A stretch of 64,000 nucleotides of DNA, from contig NZ_JACHOS010000013.1 in NCBI RefSeq assembly GCF_014199985.1, positions 111,543 to 175,542 of the forward strand. Direction: 5' to 3'. Position numbers and translations under genes: made by a program. Positions 1-10,570 of the stretch are shown here, piece after piece. A model generated the notes under the pieces. It worked only from the letters and a program-made list of their open reading frames with translations. It was not told where the DNA came from and ran no database searches. Positions within the stretch are counted from its first letter, which is position 1. The number at the start of each line of letters is the position of its first letter. This stretch comes from Methylorubrum rhodesianum. Lineage in GTDB: Bacteria > Pseudomonadota > Alphaproteobacteria > Rhizobiales > Beijerinckiaceae.

Positions 1-1
1 C

Positions 2-295
2 GCCGGCCAGGAGGCGACCGCCGCCCGGCTCGGCATCGACGGCGTCGTGGTGCTGCGGGTGCTCCCGGGCTCACCGGCGGCGCTGGCCGGCCTGCGTGGC
101 GTCGATCCCCGGACCGGCGACATCGGCGACGTCATCGTCGGCGCCAATGGCCGCCCGGTCCACCGCCTGTCGGACCTCACCGCCGTGGTCGAGGAAGCCG
201 GGCTCGATCGTCCGGTCACGCTGCTGGTGGAGCGCGACGGCCGGGTGCGGACCGTGCGGCTCAACACCGCCGATGTGGCGCAGACGCGGCTGTGA
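2..295 (+). CDS. C-terminal fragment of a PDZ-domain (HtrA/DegP-like) protein
   Basis: The reading frame is open from base 2, so the N-terminus lies outside the window. The visible 97 residues look like a PDZ domain: a hydrophobic VVVLRVLPGSPAALAGL segment (carboxylate-binding strand and helix start), then GDIGDVIVGANGRPV and a VTLLVERDGR strand. This pattern is typical of the C-terminal PDZ of periplasmic trypsin-like serine proteases of the HtrA family. The protease domain itself cannot be seen, so the call rests on the PDZ only. A different PDZ protein, such as a site-2 protease, is possible. Confidence 0.6.
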   Translation, partial: AGQEATAARLGIDGVVVLRVLPGSPAALAGLRGVDPRTGDIGDVIVGANGRPVHRLSDLTAVVEEAGLDRPVTLLVERDGRVRTVRLNTADVAQTRL

Positions 296-363
296 TCCTG
301 CGCACAGGGGCGTTCACCGGATGAGCGCTTTACCCGCGGGCCGAACCGGCCGATGAGCGAGGA

Positions 364-1059
364 ATGCTCCTCGCCCTCGGCCTTCTGGCGCTCATCGGAT
401 TCTGGTGGCTCGGCCGCCGCAACGGGCGCCTGCCCTTCGGCCTGACGCCGAGGCTGCTGGCCGGCTACGCCCTTCTGGCGACGGCCTTCGTGCTCTCGCT
501 GCGCGGCAGCTTCCTCCCCGCCCTGCTGCTCGGCGCCGGGGGGCTCTGGCTGACGGAGGGAGAGGCGGGCGTGATCCGGCGGGTCCGCGCGTGGCGCGGG
601 CACCCGGAGCCGCGACTCGTGCGCACGGCCTCGCTCGAGCTCGCGCTGCGCTTCGACGGCGCCCCGCTGGACGGAACCCTGTTCGTCGGGCCCTTCGCCG
701 GGCGCCCCCTGTCGGCGGTGCCGACGGAGGCGCTGATTGAACTGACGATCCTTCTGCGCCCGCACGATCCCGAGGGCACGCGCCTGTTAGAGGCGTATCT
801 CGACCGCCGGCAGTCCGGCTGGCGTGTAGACGCTGATGGCGACGGATACCCGCGGTCGGGCGGCGCGGCGAAGCCAGGGACGATGACGGAGGAGGAGGCT
901 TATCAGGTCCTGGGGCTTGAGCGCGGGGCGCCCCTGGAGGAGGTCCGCGCGGCTCATCGGACGCTGATGAAGCGGCTGCATCCCGACCAGGGCGGCAGCG
1001 TCGAGCGGGCGGCGCGGGTGAACGCGGCGCGTGACAGGCTGGTGAACCGACATCGCTAG
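364..1059 (+). CDS. Membrane-anchored J-domain (DnaJ-like) protein
   Basis: This 231-residue protein has hydrophobic stretches at about residues 1-18 and 33-60, so it is probably membrane-anchored. The C-terminal 55 residues form a short J-domain: EEEAYQVLGLERGAP (helix I), a basic helix II, the HPD motif at 206-208 followed by QGG, then helix III. J-domains stimulate the ATPase of an Hsp70 partner. The layout (membrane segments first, J-domain last) resembles DnaJ-like proteins of the Tim14/DjlA type. The start at 364 is an ATG; an upstream ATG at 353 is in another frame. Substrate unknown. The J-domain call is sure; the specific role is not. Confidence 0.8.
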   Translation: MLLALGLLALIGFWWLGRRNGRLPFGLTPRLLAGYALLATAFVLSLRGSFLPALLLGAGGLWLTEGEAGVIRRVRAWRGHPEPRLVRTASLELALRFDGAPLDGTLFVGPFAGRPLSAVPTEALIELTILLRPHDPEGTRLLEAYLDRRQSGWRVDADGDGYPRSGGAAKPGTMTEEEAYQVLGLERGAPLEEVRAAHRTLMKRLHPDQGGSVERAARVNAARDRLVNRHR

Positions 1060-1280
1060 AACTCCACGCGCGTTGTCAGGATTTTTTACGCGAACCGATT
1101 TTGATGGCCGCTTTGCGCGGCTCGTATGAGGAGCGACGGCCCGCCGGACAGAGCGGGTCGCGCACCGTGCGGTGTCATTGGGCTTCCGGTTGATCGCTCC
1201 GGCTTTCTCCACACGCCGTCATCGCGTGCGGAAGTGAGGCGATCCGGAGCACGACGTCTCCGGAAAGGTCTGCGCCCTGG

Positions 1281-1327
1281 ATCGCTTCGGCCTCGCCTCG
1301 CGGCGACGGAGGGCAAACCGAAGCGAT
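1281..1327 (-). terminator. Candidate hairpin downstream of the carboxypeptidase gene
   Basis: A perfect 10-bp inverted repeat (ATCGCTTCGG at 1281-1290 and its complement at 1318-1327) lies just past the minus-strand stop at 1341. The loop is long (27 nt) and no T-run follows, so termination is only inferred from position. Confidence 0.3.
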
Positions 1328-1340
1328 GGCGAGATAAAGC

Positions 1341-2825
1341 TCAGCTGCGGGTGGCGAAGCAGTTGAAGCCGTTCTTCTTCAGCGCGGTGCAGGCATCCTG
1401 CGCGGTGCTCTGCTCGGAGAAGCCCGAGAAGCGGGCCCGGTAGAGCGTGGTGCCGCCATGGGTCACGCGCACCGTGTAGGGGGCGGCCTTGGACAGCATG
1501 CCGGTGCGGCTGCGGGCATCGGCGAGGATCGACTTCGCCTTGTCCTCGTCGTCCATGGCGCCGAGCTGGATCACCCAGGGGCTCGGCGTGACGGGCTTGG
1601 CACCGTCGCTGCGGGCATCCTTCGGCGGACCCTCGGCGCGGGAGGCGACGCCCTCGACGGCGGGCAGCCGGGCGGTCGACTTGCCGCCGGCGCTCGGGAA
1701 CGGCGCCTGGCTCGCCGCACCGGCATAGGCCTGGGCAGCGCTCGGCAGCGCCTGCAGGCCGGCGCGGCGCGAGCCCGGCGTCGTCGTGGGCGGCCGGATG
1801 TCGAGCGGGGCTGTGCTCGTGGAACTCGTGGTCTCGACCGCGTCGTCGTCCGCCGAGGCGAGGACGGTGCGGGTGCGGGACTCGGCCTCGGCGACGACCG
1901 CCGGGCGGCCGCGCTCGGCGACCTCGACGACCGGCGACGTCTGCCGCGCGCCGGCATAGGCCCGCGGCAGGTTGGCCCGGACCAGGTCGGCCATGATCCG
2001 GTCGCGGCTCGCGCCCGACTTACCCCCGAGCACGATCGCCACGATCTGCCGGTCGCCGAGCTTGGCCGCCGTCATCAGGTTGAAGCCGGAATCACGCGTG
2101 TAACCGGTCTTGATGCCGTCCACACCCTCGACATTGCCGAGCAGCCGGTTGTGGTTGCCGATGGTCCGGCCTCGGAAGGCGAAGGAGCGGGTCTGAAAGT
2201 AGCGGTAGTAGCGCGGGAAGCGGTCCTGGATCGCGCGGGCCAGGATGGTCAGGTCGTGGGCGGTGGTGATCTGGTCGGGGTCGGGCAGGCCGGAGGCGTT
2301 GGCGTAGTGCGTGCGGCTCATGCCGAGCGCCTTGGCCTTGCGGGTCATCATCTCGGCGAAACGCGGCTCGGAGCCGGCGATGTTTTCGCCGATGGCGCAG
2401 GCCACGTCATTGGCCGACTTCGTCACGAGTGCCTTGATCGCTTCCTCGACCGTCACGGTCGAGCCGGGGCGCAGGCCGAGCTTCGACGGCGCCTGGGCGG
2501 CGGCGTTGGCCGAGACGGTCAGCGGCGAGTCGAGGTCGTAGCGGCCCTTCTCCAGCTGCTCGAACAGCATGTAGAGGGTCATCACCTTGGTGATCGAGGC
2601 CGGATGGCGCAGAGCGTCCTCGTTGACCGCGTGCAGCGTGCGGCCCGACTTCACGTCGACCACCATGGCGGCGTAGGGCGGGTTGTAGCCGCTCACCGCC
2701 TTGCGCGCGTGGCCTCGGCGCTTGGCCTCGGCGGGATCGGCCACCGCGACGAGAAAACTCGTCGCCAGGAGCAGCACGGCGACAGCGCGGGACCCCGTGG
2801 CGGGCCGGCCTTCTACGCGACGCAT
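1341..2825 (-). CDS. D-alanyl-D-alanine carboxypeptidase with C-terminal SPOR domain
   Basis: This secreted penicillin-binding protein trims the terminal D-Ala of peptidoglycan stem peptides. From the ATG at 2825 (494 residues) there is a signal peptide of about 34 residues ending near ADPAEA. The catalytic motifs follow: SITK (Ser77-Lys80), SAN in VTKSANDVACA, and KTG in DGIKTGYT, matching the SxxK/SxN/KTG set of the S11 peptidase family. A low-complexity linker follows. The last about 75 residues (WVIQLGAMDDEDKAKSIL onward) look like a SPOR domain, which binds denuded septal glycan. A frame extension of 16 codons upstream to 2873 was not used because the signal peptide begins at the ATG chosen. 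The SPOR fusion suggests recruitment to division sites (inference). Confidence 0.88.
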   Translation of the reverse strand: MRRVEGRPATGSRAVAVLLLATSFLVAVADPAEAKRRGHARKAVSGYNPPYAAMVVDVKSGRTLHAVNEDALRHPASITKVMTLYMLFEQLEKGRYDLDSPLTVSANAAAQAPSKLGLRPGSTVTVEEAIKALVTKSANDVACAIGENIAGSEPRFAEMMTRKAKALGMSRTHYANASGLPDPDQITTAHDLTILARAIQDRFPRYYRYFQTRSFAFRGRTIGNHNRLLGNVEGVDGIKTGYTRDSGFNLMTAAKLGDRQIVAIVLGGKSGASRDRIMADLVRANLPRAYAGARQTSPVVEVAERGRPAVVAEAESRTRTVLASADDDAVETTSSTSTAPLDIRPPTTTPGSRRAGLQALPSAAQAYAGAASQAPFPSAGGKSTARLPAVEGVASRAEGPPKDARSDGAKPVTPSPWVIQLGAMDDEDKAKSILADARSRTGMLSKAAPYTVRVTHGGTTLYRARFSGFSEQSTAQDACTALKKNGFNCFATRS

Positions 2826-3248
2826 CTCGAAACCTTCGCCTCGACAGTCGGACCCTTCGAGCCCGGCTGGCACCCTTCACGGACACCGCCACCGGGTCCG
2901 CAATCTCTGGCGAGGACGGTAGGACGAACGCGGTTACGCGGCCGTTAATGCGGCCGCAGGGACGTTCGAGATCGTCCTTTTGCCACAGGGGTTAAGCCGA
3001 TCTTGACGAAACCCGCCCGTCATCCGTCCGCACCGTCTCGCAGAGCGCGTTGGACGCCGTACCGGCCCGCTCTGCGGGACGGTCTGTCACGATCATGCGG
3101 CGGCAAAGTGAGGACGGACGGGGCCGGACAGTTTCACGCACCTCACTGGCGCAGTCGCCGATCGGCCTATAGATTGCGTCTCGAGCACCGCGCCCCTCGC
3201 CGGGACGGTGGTGCCGAAGTCTGCCAGACCAGGGTCGCTTCGATTCAG
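2826..3248. other. Divergent intergenic region between carboxypeptidase gene and clpS
   Basis: This 423-base stretch separates two divergent genes and probably holds both promoters. An in-frame upstream extension of clpS exists from 3003 but does not look protein-like and precedes the conserved ClpS start. A TATAGA hexamer at 3168-3173 could be a -10 element for clpS, without a convincing -35. Nothing else stands out. Confidence 0.4.
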
Positions 3249-3644
3249 ATGTCTTTCAAGCAGATCCAGAACGACGTGCAGGAGGCGGGTCGGGGACGGG
3301 TTCCGGTGCGTGCGGCTTCGACCCCACGCAATCCGGGCGACGACGATCGTTCAGGCACCGCGATCATCACCCGGACCAAGCCGCGGGCGAAGCGGCCGAG
3401 CCTGTACCGTGTCCTGCTGCTGAACGACGACTACACGCCGATGGAATTCGTCGTGCATGTCGTGGAGCGCTTCTTCAACAAGAGTCACGAAGACGCCTAT
3501 CAGATCATGATGCACGTCCACCACAATGGCGTGGGGGAGTGCGGCGTGTTCACCTACGAAGTCGCGGAAACGAAAGTGACGCAGGTGATGGATTTCGCCC
3601 GCAAGCACCAACATCCGCTTCAGTGCGTTATGGAAAAGAAATAG
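3249..3644 (+). CDS. clpS: ATP-dependent Clp protease adaptor ClpS
   Basis: ClpS binds N-degron substrates and delivers them to ClpAP. The 131-residue protein has a disordered N-terminal tail (about 50 residues) and a typical ClpS core: YRVLLLNDDYTPMEFVVHVV, where the Asp/Asn pair and Met line the N-degron pocket, then the helix with FFNKSHEDAYQIMMHVHHNG and the closing CGVFTYEVAETKV segment. The ATG at 3249 was chosen because the sequence upstream in frame is unlike any ClpS. clpA begins 22 bases downstream, giving the usual clpS-clpA operon. Confidence 0.95.
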   Translation: MSFKQIQNDVQEAGRGRVPVRAASTPRNPGDDDRSGTAIITRTKPRAKRPSLYRVLLLNDDYTPMEFVVHVVERFFNKSHEDAYQIMMHVHHNGVGECGVFTYEVAETKVTQVMDFARKHQHPLQCVMEKK

Positions 3645-3666
3645 GCATCCAGCGAAGGCCAGAGCA

Positions 3667-6165
<2,499 letters not shown>

Positions 6166-6172
6166 CGGAACG

Positions 6173-6202
6173 AGGCCGCTCACGCGCAAGAGTGAGCGGC
6201 CT
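6173..6202 (+). terminator. Terminator of clpS-clpA
   Basis: An 11-bp perfect stem (AGGCCGCTCAC at 6173-6183 and its complement at 6192-6202) with an 8-nt loop begins 8 bases after the clpA stop. The T-tract is weak (TTCG), but position and stem strength fit an intrinsic terminator. Confidence 0.7.
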
Positions 6203-6300
6203 TCGAGGCCGGTGCGGGTTGCGTTCCCGTGCCGCCTCCCGGATATGGACGGCGCCGCGCTCTGTGAGAGGTCGCGGCATCGGCCAGCAATGGGGGTAGC

Positions 6301-6573
6301 ATGACGAGCGACGCGCAGGAGGAGCCCCTCACGCCTGTCGCGCCACAGCCGGTTTCGCCCCGGCCGAAGCCGCTGACGTCCCGCGAGAGACGACGCCGTC
6401 GCCGCAAGGCTCGCCACCGCGGCGAGGAGATCCTCGGCTGGATTCTGGTGCCGGTGATTCTGTTCGGTCTGTTTTGGGGCGTGAACGCGGTGCTGGAAGC
6501 GATGGGCACCAGCCCCGGCGTGGTGTGGGATCAGCTCATGCAGGTGAAGGCCGCGCTCGAGAAGAAGATGTAG
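6301..6573 (+). CDS. Small single-span membrane protein, unknown
   Basis: This 90-residue protein has three parts: a Pro-rich acidic N-terminus, a strongly basic stretch (RERRRRRRKARHR, residues 28-40) and one transmembrane segment at about 46-66 (ILGWILVPVILFGLFWGV). A helical tail follows. The positive charges before the membrane span predict the N-terminus in the cytoplasm. A G-rich sequence (GGGGG) about 4 bases before the ATG can serve as ribosome binding site. It lies between clpA and the convergent hemA. No family is recognised. Confidence 0.6.
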   Translation: MTSDAQEEPLTPVAPQPVSPRPKPLTSRERRRRRRKARHRGEEILGWILVPVILFGLFWGVNAVLEAMGTSPGVVWDQLMQVKAALEKKM

Positions 6574-6588
6574 CCCGAGCGCCGTTCC

Positions 6589-7806
6589 CTACTCCGCCGC
6601 CGCCTTGCTCAGGCCGATCCGCCGCCAGATCGTGCTCAGCGCGTCCACGAGGTGGTCGATGTCGGCGTTGGAGTGCAGCGGCGAGGGCGTGATGCGCAGG
6701 CGCTCGGTTCCTCGCGGCACGGTGGGATAGTTGATCGGCTGGACGTAGATTCCGAACTCGTCGAGCAGAGAATCGCTGATCGCCTTGCACAGCACGGGGT
6801 CGCACACCATCACCGGAACGATGTGGCTCTGGTTGGCGAGCGTCGGGATGCCCGCCGCGTCCAGCGCCTGCCGCACCCGCGCCACCCGCTCCTGATGGCG
6901 GGCGCGCTCGACGCCGCTCGCCTTGAGATGGCGGATGCTGGCGGCGGCGCCCGCCGCGACCGCCGGTGGTAGGGAGGTGGTGAAGATGAAGCCCGAGGCG
7001 AAGCTGCGCACGAAGTCGCACAGCTGGGCCGAGCCGGTGATGTAGCCGCCGTGGACGGCGAAGGCCTTGCCGAGCGTCCCCTCGATCACGTCGAGCCGGT
7101 GGGCGAGCCCCATCCGCTCCGAGATGCCGCCGCCCCGCGCCCCGTAGAGGCCGACCGCGTGCACCTCGTCGAGATAGGTCAGCGCCCCGTGGGCCTCGGC
7201 GACATCGCAGATCTCGTCGATGGGGGCGATGTCGCCGTCCATGGAGTAGACCGACTCGAAGGCCACGAGCTTGGCCCGGCCGGGCTCGATCAGGGCGAGC
7301 TTGCGGTCCAGATCCTCCGGATCGTTGTGGCGGAAGATCTGGCGCTCGGCCCGGCTCGAACGGATGCCCTCGATCATCGAGGCGTGATTGCCCTCGTCGG
7401 AGAACACGACGCAGCCCGGAAGCTTGGAGGCGAGGGTGCCCAGCGCCGCCCAGTTCGAGACGTAGCCGGAGGAGAAGATTAGCGCCGCCTCCTTGCCGTG
7501 GAGGTCGGCCAGCTCCTGTTCCAGCAGCACGTGGTAGTGGTTGGTGCCGGAGATGTTGCGGGTGCCGCCTGCCCCCGCGCCGCAGCGGTCGATCGCCTCG
7601 TGCATCGCTCGCAGCACGGAAGCGTGCTGGCCCATGCCGAGATAGTCGTTGGAGCACCAGACGGTGACCTCGCGCTCGCCCCCCGGGCTGTGATGTGTCG
7701 CGTAGGGAAAGCGCCCGGCCTGACGTTCCAGATCGGTGAAGACGCGGTAGCGCCCCTCCCGGTGGAGACCGGTGATCGCGCTGCCGAAGAACGCCTCGTA
7801 GTCCAT
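6589..7806 (-). CDS. hemA: 5-aminolevulinate synthase
   Basis: This PLP enzyme condenses glycine and succinyl-CoA to 5-aminolevulinate, the first tetrapyrrole precursor of the C4 pathway. The 405 residues match the usual length. Visible motifs include NDYLGMGQH, the glycine-rich GAGAGGTRNISGT, HNDPEDL, the YLDEVHAVGLYG segment and the PLP lysine in TLGKAFAVHGG (Lys247). It is the last gene of the minus-strand photosynthesis superoperon, 56 bases after puhE. This links precursor supply to bacteriochlorophyll synthesis. A second hemA elsewhere in the genome is possible but not visible here. Confidence 0.95.
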   Translation of the reverse strand: MDYEAFFGSAITGLHREGRYRVFTDLERQAGRFPYATHHSPGGEREVTVWCSNDYLGMGQHASVLRAMHEAIDRCGAGAGGTRNISGTNHYHVLLEQELADLHGKEAALIFSSGYVSNWAALGTLASKLPGCVVFSDEGNHASMIEGIRSSRAERQIFRHNDPEDLDRKLALIEPGRAKLVAFESVYSMDGDIAPIDEICDVAEAHGALTYLDEVHAVGLYGARGGGISERMGLAHRLDVIEGTLGKAFAVHGGYITGSAQLCDFVRSFASGFIFTTSLPPAVAAGAAASIRHLKASGVERARHQERVARVRQALDAAGIPTLANQSHIVPVMVCDPVLCKAISDSLLDEFGIYVQPINYPTVPRGTERLRITPSPLHSNADIDHLVDALSTIWRRIGLSKAAAE

Positions 7807-7862
7807 AACCGTCCTCCCCGATGGAAATCCCGGCGGCGGGTGGATCTCGCGTCCGCCTCACC

Positions 7863-8672
7863 TCATTCGCGTGGCACCGCGGCCGTGTCCTGCACCTCCG
7901 CGGACGCCGGGGCCGTGCGGCCCGGCAGGCTCCAGTTCCACAGCGCCGCCGAGGGCAGAGGCAGCATCAGGAACCAGTGTTCGAGGGTGGCCAGGGCCGC
8001 GAGCGCCGCGAGAAGGCTCAGGCCCGTGACCGCCTGCGGAGCGGCCTCCGCCGAGAGGGCGCCGCGGGCGAGCAGCACCGTCGCCGCCGTGCCCAGCGTC
8101 ACCGAGACCGGAAACAGCGGGTTCATCGGCCGCCGGCTCAGGTAGCAGGCGAGATAGCCGAGATGCGAGGGCAGGAACTCGGCGTGGAGGTTGCGCACAC
8201 CGAGGAACAGGTTGAGCCGGGCCGAGGCGTTCATCAGCGCGAGCAGGGCGTAGGTCCACAAAGCCACCCTGTTCCCCTCCCCCCAGGTCAGGCAGAGAAT
8301 GGCGAGCCCGCCGAGCAGGATCGCGAAGTCGTGCCAGAGGCTGGTGGCGAGTGCCGCGAAGAAGCGGTCGAGCCCGCGCAGGTTCGGCGCGCAGGCCATA
8401 GGCTTCGGGCCGGAGACGAAGCCCATGTAGTAGCTCATCTCCTGCCAGCCCCAGACGACCACCGCGGCGGTGAAGCCGATATAGGCTCCCGTCTCGGTGT
8501 CGTCGTCCGCGACAGCGCCGATCGCCCAGAGCGCCCCGGCCAGCACGGCGCTCGCCGCGACCATGCTGCGGGGATGCGTCCGCCGCGGCAGGTGCTGGAG
8601 AACCAGCACCAGACCGGTGGCCGACCACCACAGCAGGACGGCGTAGAGCGCCGGGGCGGCATAGGCTCCCAT
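7863..8672 (-). CDS. puhE: Photosynthetic complex assembly protein PuhE
   Basis: This 269-residue polytopic membrane protein has about six to seven hydrophobic spans (for example YAVLLWWSATGLVLVLQHL, VVVWGWQEMSYYMGFVSG, LWHDFAILLGGLAILCLTWG). The WGWQEMSYYMGF and LWHDFAILLGG segments are characteristic of the PuhE family encoded downstream of puhA in purple bacteria. Family knowledge: PuhE affects reaction centre/light-harvesting levels and may modulate bacteriochlorophyll synthesis, but its activity is not defined. The start codon lies one base from the acsF stop, so it is translationally linked to acsF. Confidence 0.9.
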   Translation of the reverse strand: MGAYAAPALYAVLLWWSATGLVLVLQHLPRRTHPRSMVAASAVLAGALWAIGAVADDDTETGAYIGFTAAVVVWGWQEMSYYMGFVSGPKPMACAPNLRGLDRFFAALATSLWHDFAILLGGLAILCLTWGEGNRVALWTYALLALMNASARLNLFLGVRNLHAEFLPSHLGYLACYLSRRPMNPLFPVSVTLGTAATVLLARGALSAEAAPQAVTGLSLLAALAALATLEHWFLMLPLPSAALWNWSLPGRTAPASAEVQDTAAVPRE

Positions 8673-8673
8673 G

Positions 8674-9774
8674 CTACCAGACCGGCCGGAGGCGGATGTC
8701 GGCCGGCATCGCGTTCTGCTTGACCGGCAGACAGTAAAGCCGTGCGAAGATCGCCGCCGCGGTCAGAGCCTGGGCGCCGTGTTTGAGCTTGCCCGAAAGG
8801 CCGCCCTCCGCCTTGGCGGCGGCGATCTTCTCGGCGCAGACCAGCAGCCGATCGAGACCCGCCTTGAAGCGCGGGTCGTCGAGGTCGAGGGTGATCGGGA
8901 AGGTCTGTTTCGAGATCTCGGAGGTGATCCGGAAGACCTTGAAGTCGTAATCGGTCGGATCGACCCCGAGCGCCTTGTGGAAGGCGGGACGGCAATGGTC
9001 GCGGACATACATCGTCGCGAACACGGCGAGCAGGAAGAAGCGGATCCAGTAGCGGTTCACCCCTTCCGTCAGCCGCGGGTTGGCGCGCATCAGCAGCGCG
9101 AAGGCCTCCCCGTGCCGGAACTCGTCGTTGCACCACTTCTCGAACCACTTGAAGATCGGGTGGATGCGCCGCTCGGGATGCCGCTCCAGCTCGCGGTAGA
9201 TGGTGATGTAGCGAGCGTAGCCGATCTTCTCCGAAAGATAGGTCGCGTAGAAGATGAACTTCGGCTTGAAGAAGGTGTACTTCTTGGTCTTCGTCAGGAA
9301 GCCGAGATCGACGCCGACGCCGAAATCCTTCAGCGTGTCGTTGATGAAACCGGCATGACGCGCCTCGTCGCGGCTCATGAAGCCGAACAACTCCTTGATG
9401 TCCTTGTTCTTGGCGCGCTTGCGCATCTCCGCATAGAGCACGCAGCCCGAGAATTCGGCGGTGATCGAGGAGACGAGGAAGTCGAGGAACTCCTTGCGAA
9501 GCTCCGGGTCCATGCCCGCGAGGTCGCAGTCGAACTCCTCGTTGCGCACGAAGTGGCGCTTGTTCGGGTCCGAGCGCAACTCGTCGATCAGGATGTCCCA
9601 CTCGCGGCGCACCGGCTCGACGTCGGTGCGGTCGAGTTCGGCGAAATCGGTGGTGTAGAAGCGCGGGCTCAGGAAGGTCGTCTGCTGCGCGCTCTTGGTC
9701 GAGTCGTTGACCGGATGGCGCGGCGGCGGAGCTCCGGCCGAGGACGGGTGCTGGGGCTGGACGGTGGCGTTCAC
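8674..9774 (-). CDS. acsF: Mg-protoporphyrin IX monomethyl ester oxidative cyclase (aerobic)
   Basis: AcsF is the di-iron, O2-dependent cyclase that forms the isocyclic E ring of bacteriochlorophyll. The 366-residue protein has the conserved FYTTDFAELDR N-terminus and di-iron ligand motifs in the ferritin-like bundle: EFLDFLVSSITAEFSG, SRDEARHAGFIND and NDEFRHGEAFALLM. Its presence marks an aerobic phototroph; no BchE is seen in the window. The GTG start overlaps the stop of the upstream 98-codon gene (GTGA), so translation is coupled. Sixth from last product position in the superoperon between puhC and puhE is typical of alphaproteobacterial clusters. Confidence 0.96.
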   Translation of the reverse strand: MNATVQPQHPSSAGAPPPRHPVNDSTKSAQQTTFLSPRFYTTDFAELDRTDVEPVRREWDILIDELRSDPNKRHFVRNEEFDCDLAGMDPELRKEFLDFLVSSITAEFSGCVLYAEMRKRAKNKDIKELFGFMSRDEARHAGFINDTLKDFGVGVDLGFLTKTKKYTFFKPKFIFYATYLSEKIGYARYITIYRELERHPERRIHPIFKWFEKWCNDEFRHGEAFALLMRANPRLTEGVNRYWIRFFLLAVFATMYVRDHCRPAFHKALGVDPTDYDFKVFRITSEISKQTFPITLDLDDPRFKAGLDRLLVCAEKIAAAKAEGGLSGKLKHGAQALTAAAIFARLYCLPVKQNAMPADIRLRPVW

Positions 9775-10067
9775 AGCTTCCTCCGTTCGGAAAAGCTCAC
9801 CTCGTAGAGTTCGGTCAGCTCGAGATGGGCGATCAGCTTGGTCCAGGCCCGCTCCAGCCAGCCGGCGCGGGTCACGGTGGCCGTGCGGCGCACGGTCAGG
9901 CGCTCGCCGTAGGGCACTTCGGTCGGGGCGTCGTGGACCTGAACCTCGTCGCCGGGTTCGATCTCGAACCCGGCATCGAGCGTCACGTGCGCGTGCAGGC
10001 TCTCGGGTGTCTGCTCGATCTCGACGGTGCAGGGCACCTCGACGACCGTCTTGCCGATCCAGGCCAT
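9771..10067 (-). CDS. Conserved small protein of the puh operon, function unknown
   Basis: This 98-residue soluble protein (MAWIGKTVVEVPCTVEIEQ...) is probably beta-rich, followed by a basic helical C-terminus (WLERAWTKLIAHLELTELYEVSF). The ATG at 10067 is preferred because GGGAGGAG stands 8 bases before it. An ATG six codons upstream (10085) overlaps the puhC stop as TGATG and is the alternative start. A gene of this size sits between puhC and acsF in several phototrophic alphaproteobacteria (recalled from knowledge), and it overlaps the acsF start by 4 bases. Its role is unknown; a function alongside AcsF or reaction centre assembly is inference from position only. Confidence 0.8.
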   Translation of the reverse strand: MAWIGKTVVEVPCTVEIEQTPESLHAHVTLDAGFEIEPGDEVQVHDAPTEVPYGERLTVRRTATVTRAGWLERAWTKLIAHLELTELYEVSFSERRKL

Positions 10068-10084
10068 GTCAGCCGCTCCTCCCA

Positions 10085-10555
10085 TCAGCGCAGCTCCGTG
10101 CCGGGCAGCAGGCGAGCGAAGGCCTTCGCGTTCGACGGGCCGAAGGCCAGCAGCGCCACGTGGCGCCCGGTCGCTCCATCCTCCAACGACAACGTGCCGT
10201 TGTCGAATCGCGTGAGGGTGAAGGGCGGCTCGCGGCCCAGGCCCTCGCGCTGCCGCGCCTGGGCGAGGCCGCGCAGCGTCCCGCGGATGAAGCCGTCCTG
10301 ACCCGGCTCGATCCGGGCGACCAAGCGTCCGTCCCCGGCCGCGCGCAGATCGATGCCGCCGTCCGGCAGATCCTCGGCGTGGAAGGCCAGAGTCTGGACC
10401 GGCCGGGACGGCTGCTCCTCCGGCTCCTTCTCCTGGCCGCGGCCGAGGGCGACCGCGAGCAGGGACACCGCCAGCAGAGAGGCCACGGCCAGAAGAGCCG
10501 GCCGCTGGGACGGCGGCTTCTGCGGCGGTCGGCGGAAGTTCAGTTCCACGGGCAT
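10085..10555 (-). CDS. puhC: Photosynthetic complex assembly protein PuhC
   Basis: This 156-residue protein has an N-terminal membrane anchor at about residues 18-38 (ALLAVASLLAVSLLAVALG), so most of it is periplasmic. The soluble part includes VQTLAFHAEDLPDGGIDL, GQDGFIRGTLRGLAQARQREG, PPFTLTRFDNGTLSLED and the Gly/Phe segment VALLAFGPSNAKAFARLL. These blocks match the PuhC family, which is needed for full levels of reaction centre and LH1 complexes in Rhodobacter. Its stop codon is 15 bases downstream of nothing else; puhB ends 15 bases before its start. The operon order puhA-B-C is the standard one. Confidence 0.92.
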   Translation of the reverse strand: MPVELNFRRPPQKPPSQRPALLAVASLLAVSLLAVALGRGQEKEPEEQPSRPVQTLAFHAEDLPDGGIDLRAAGDGRLVARIEPGQDGFIRGTLRGLAQARQREGLGREPPFTLTRFDNGTLSLEDGATGRHVALLAFGPSNAKAFARLLPGTELR

Positions 10556-10570
10556 CGGTCCAATTCCCGG

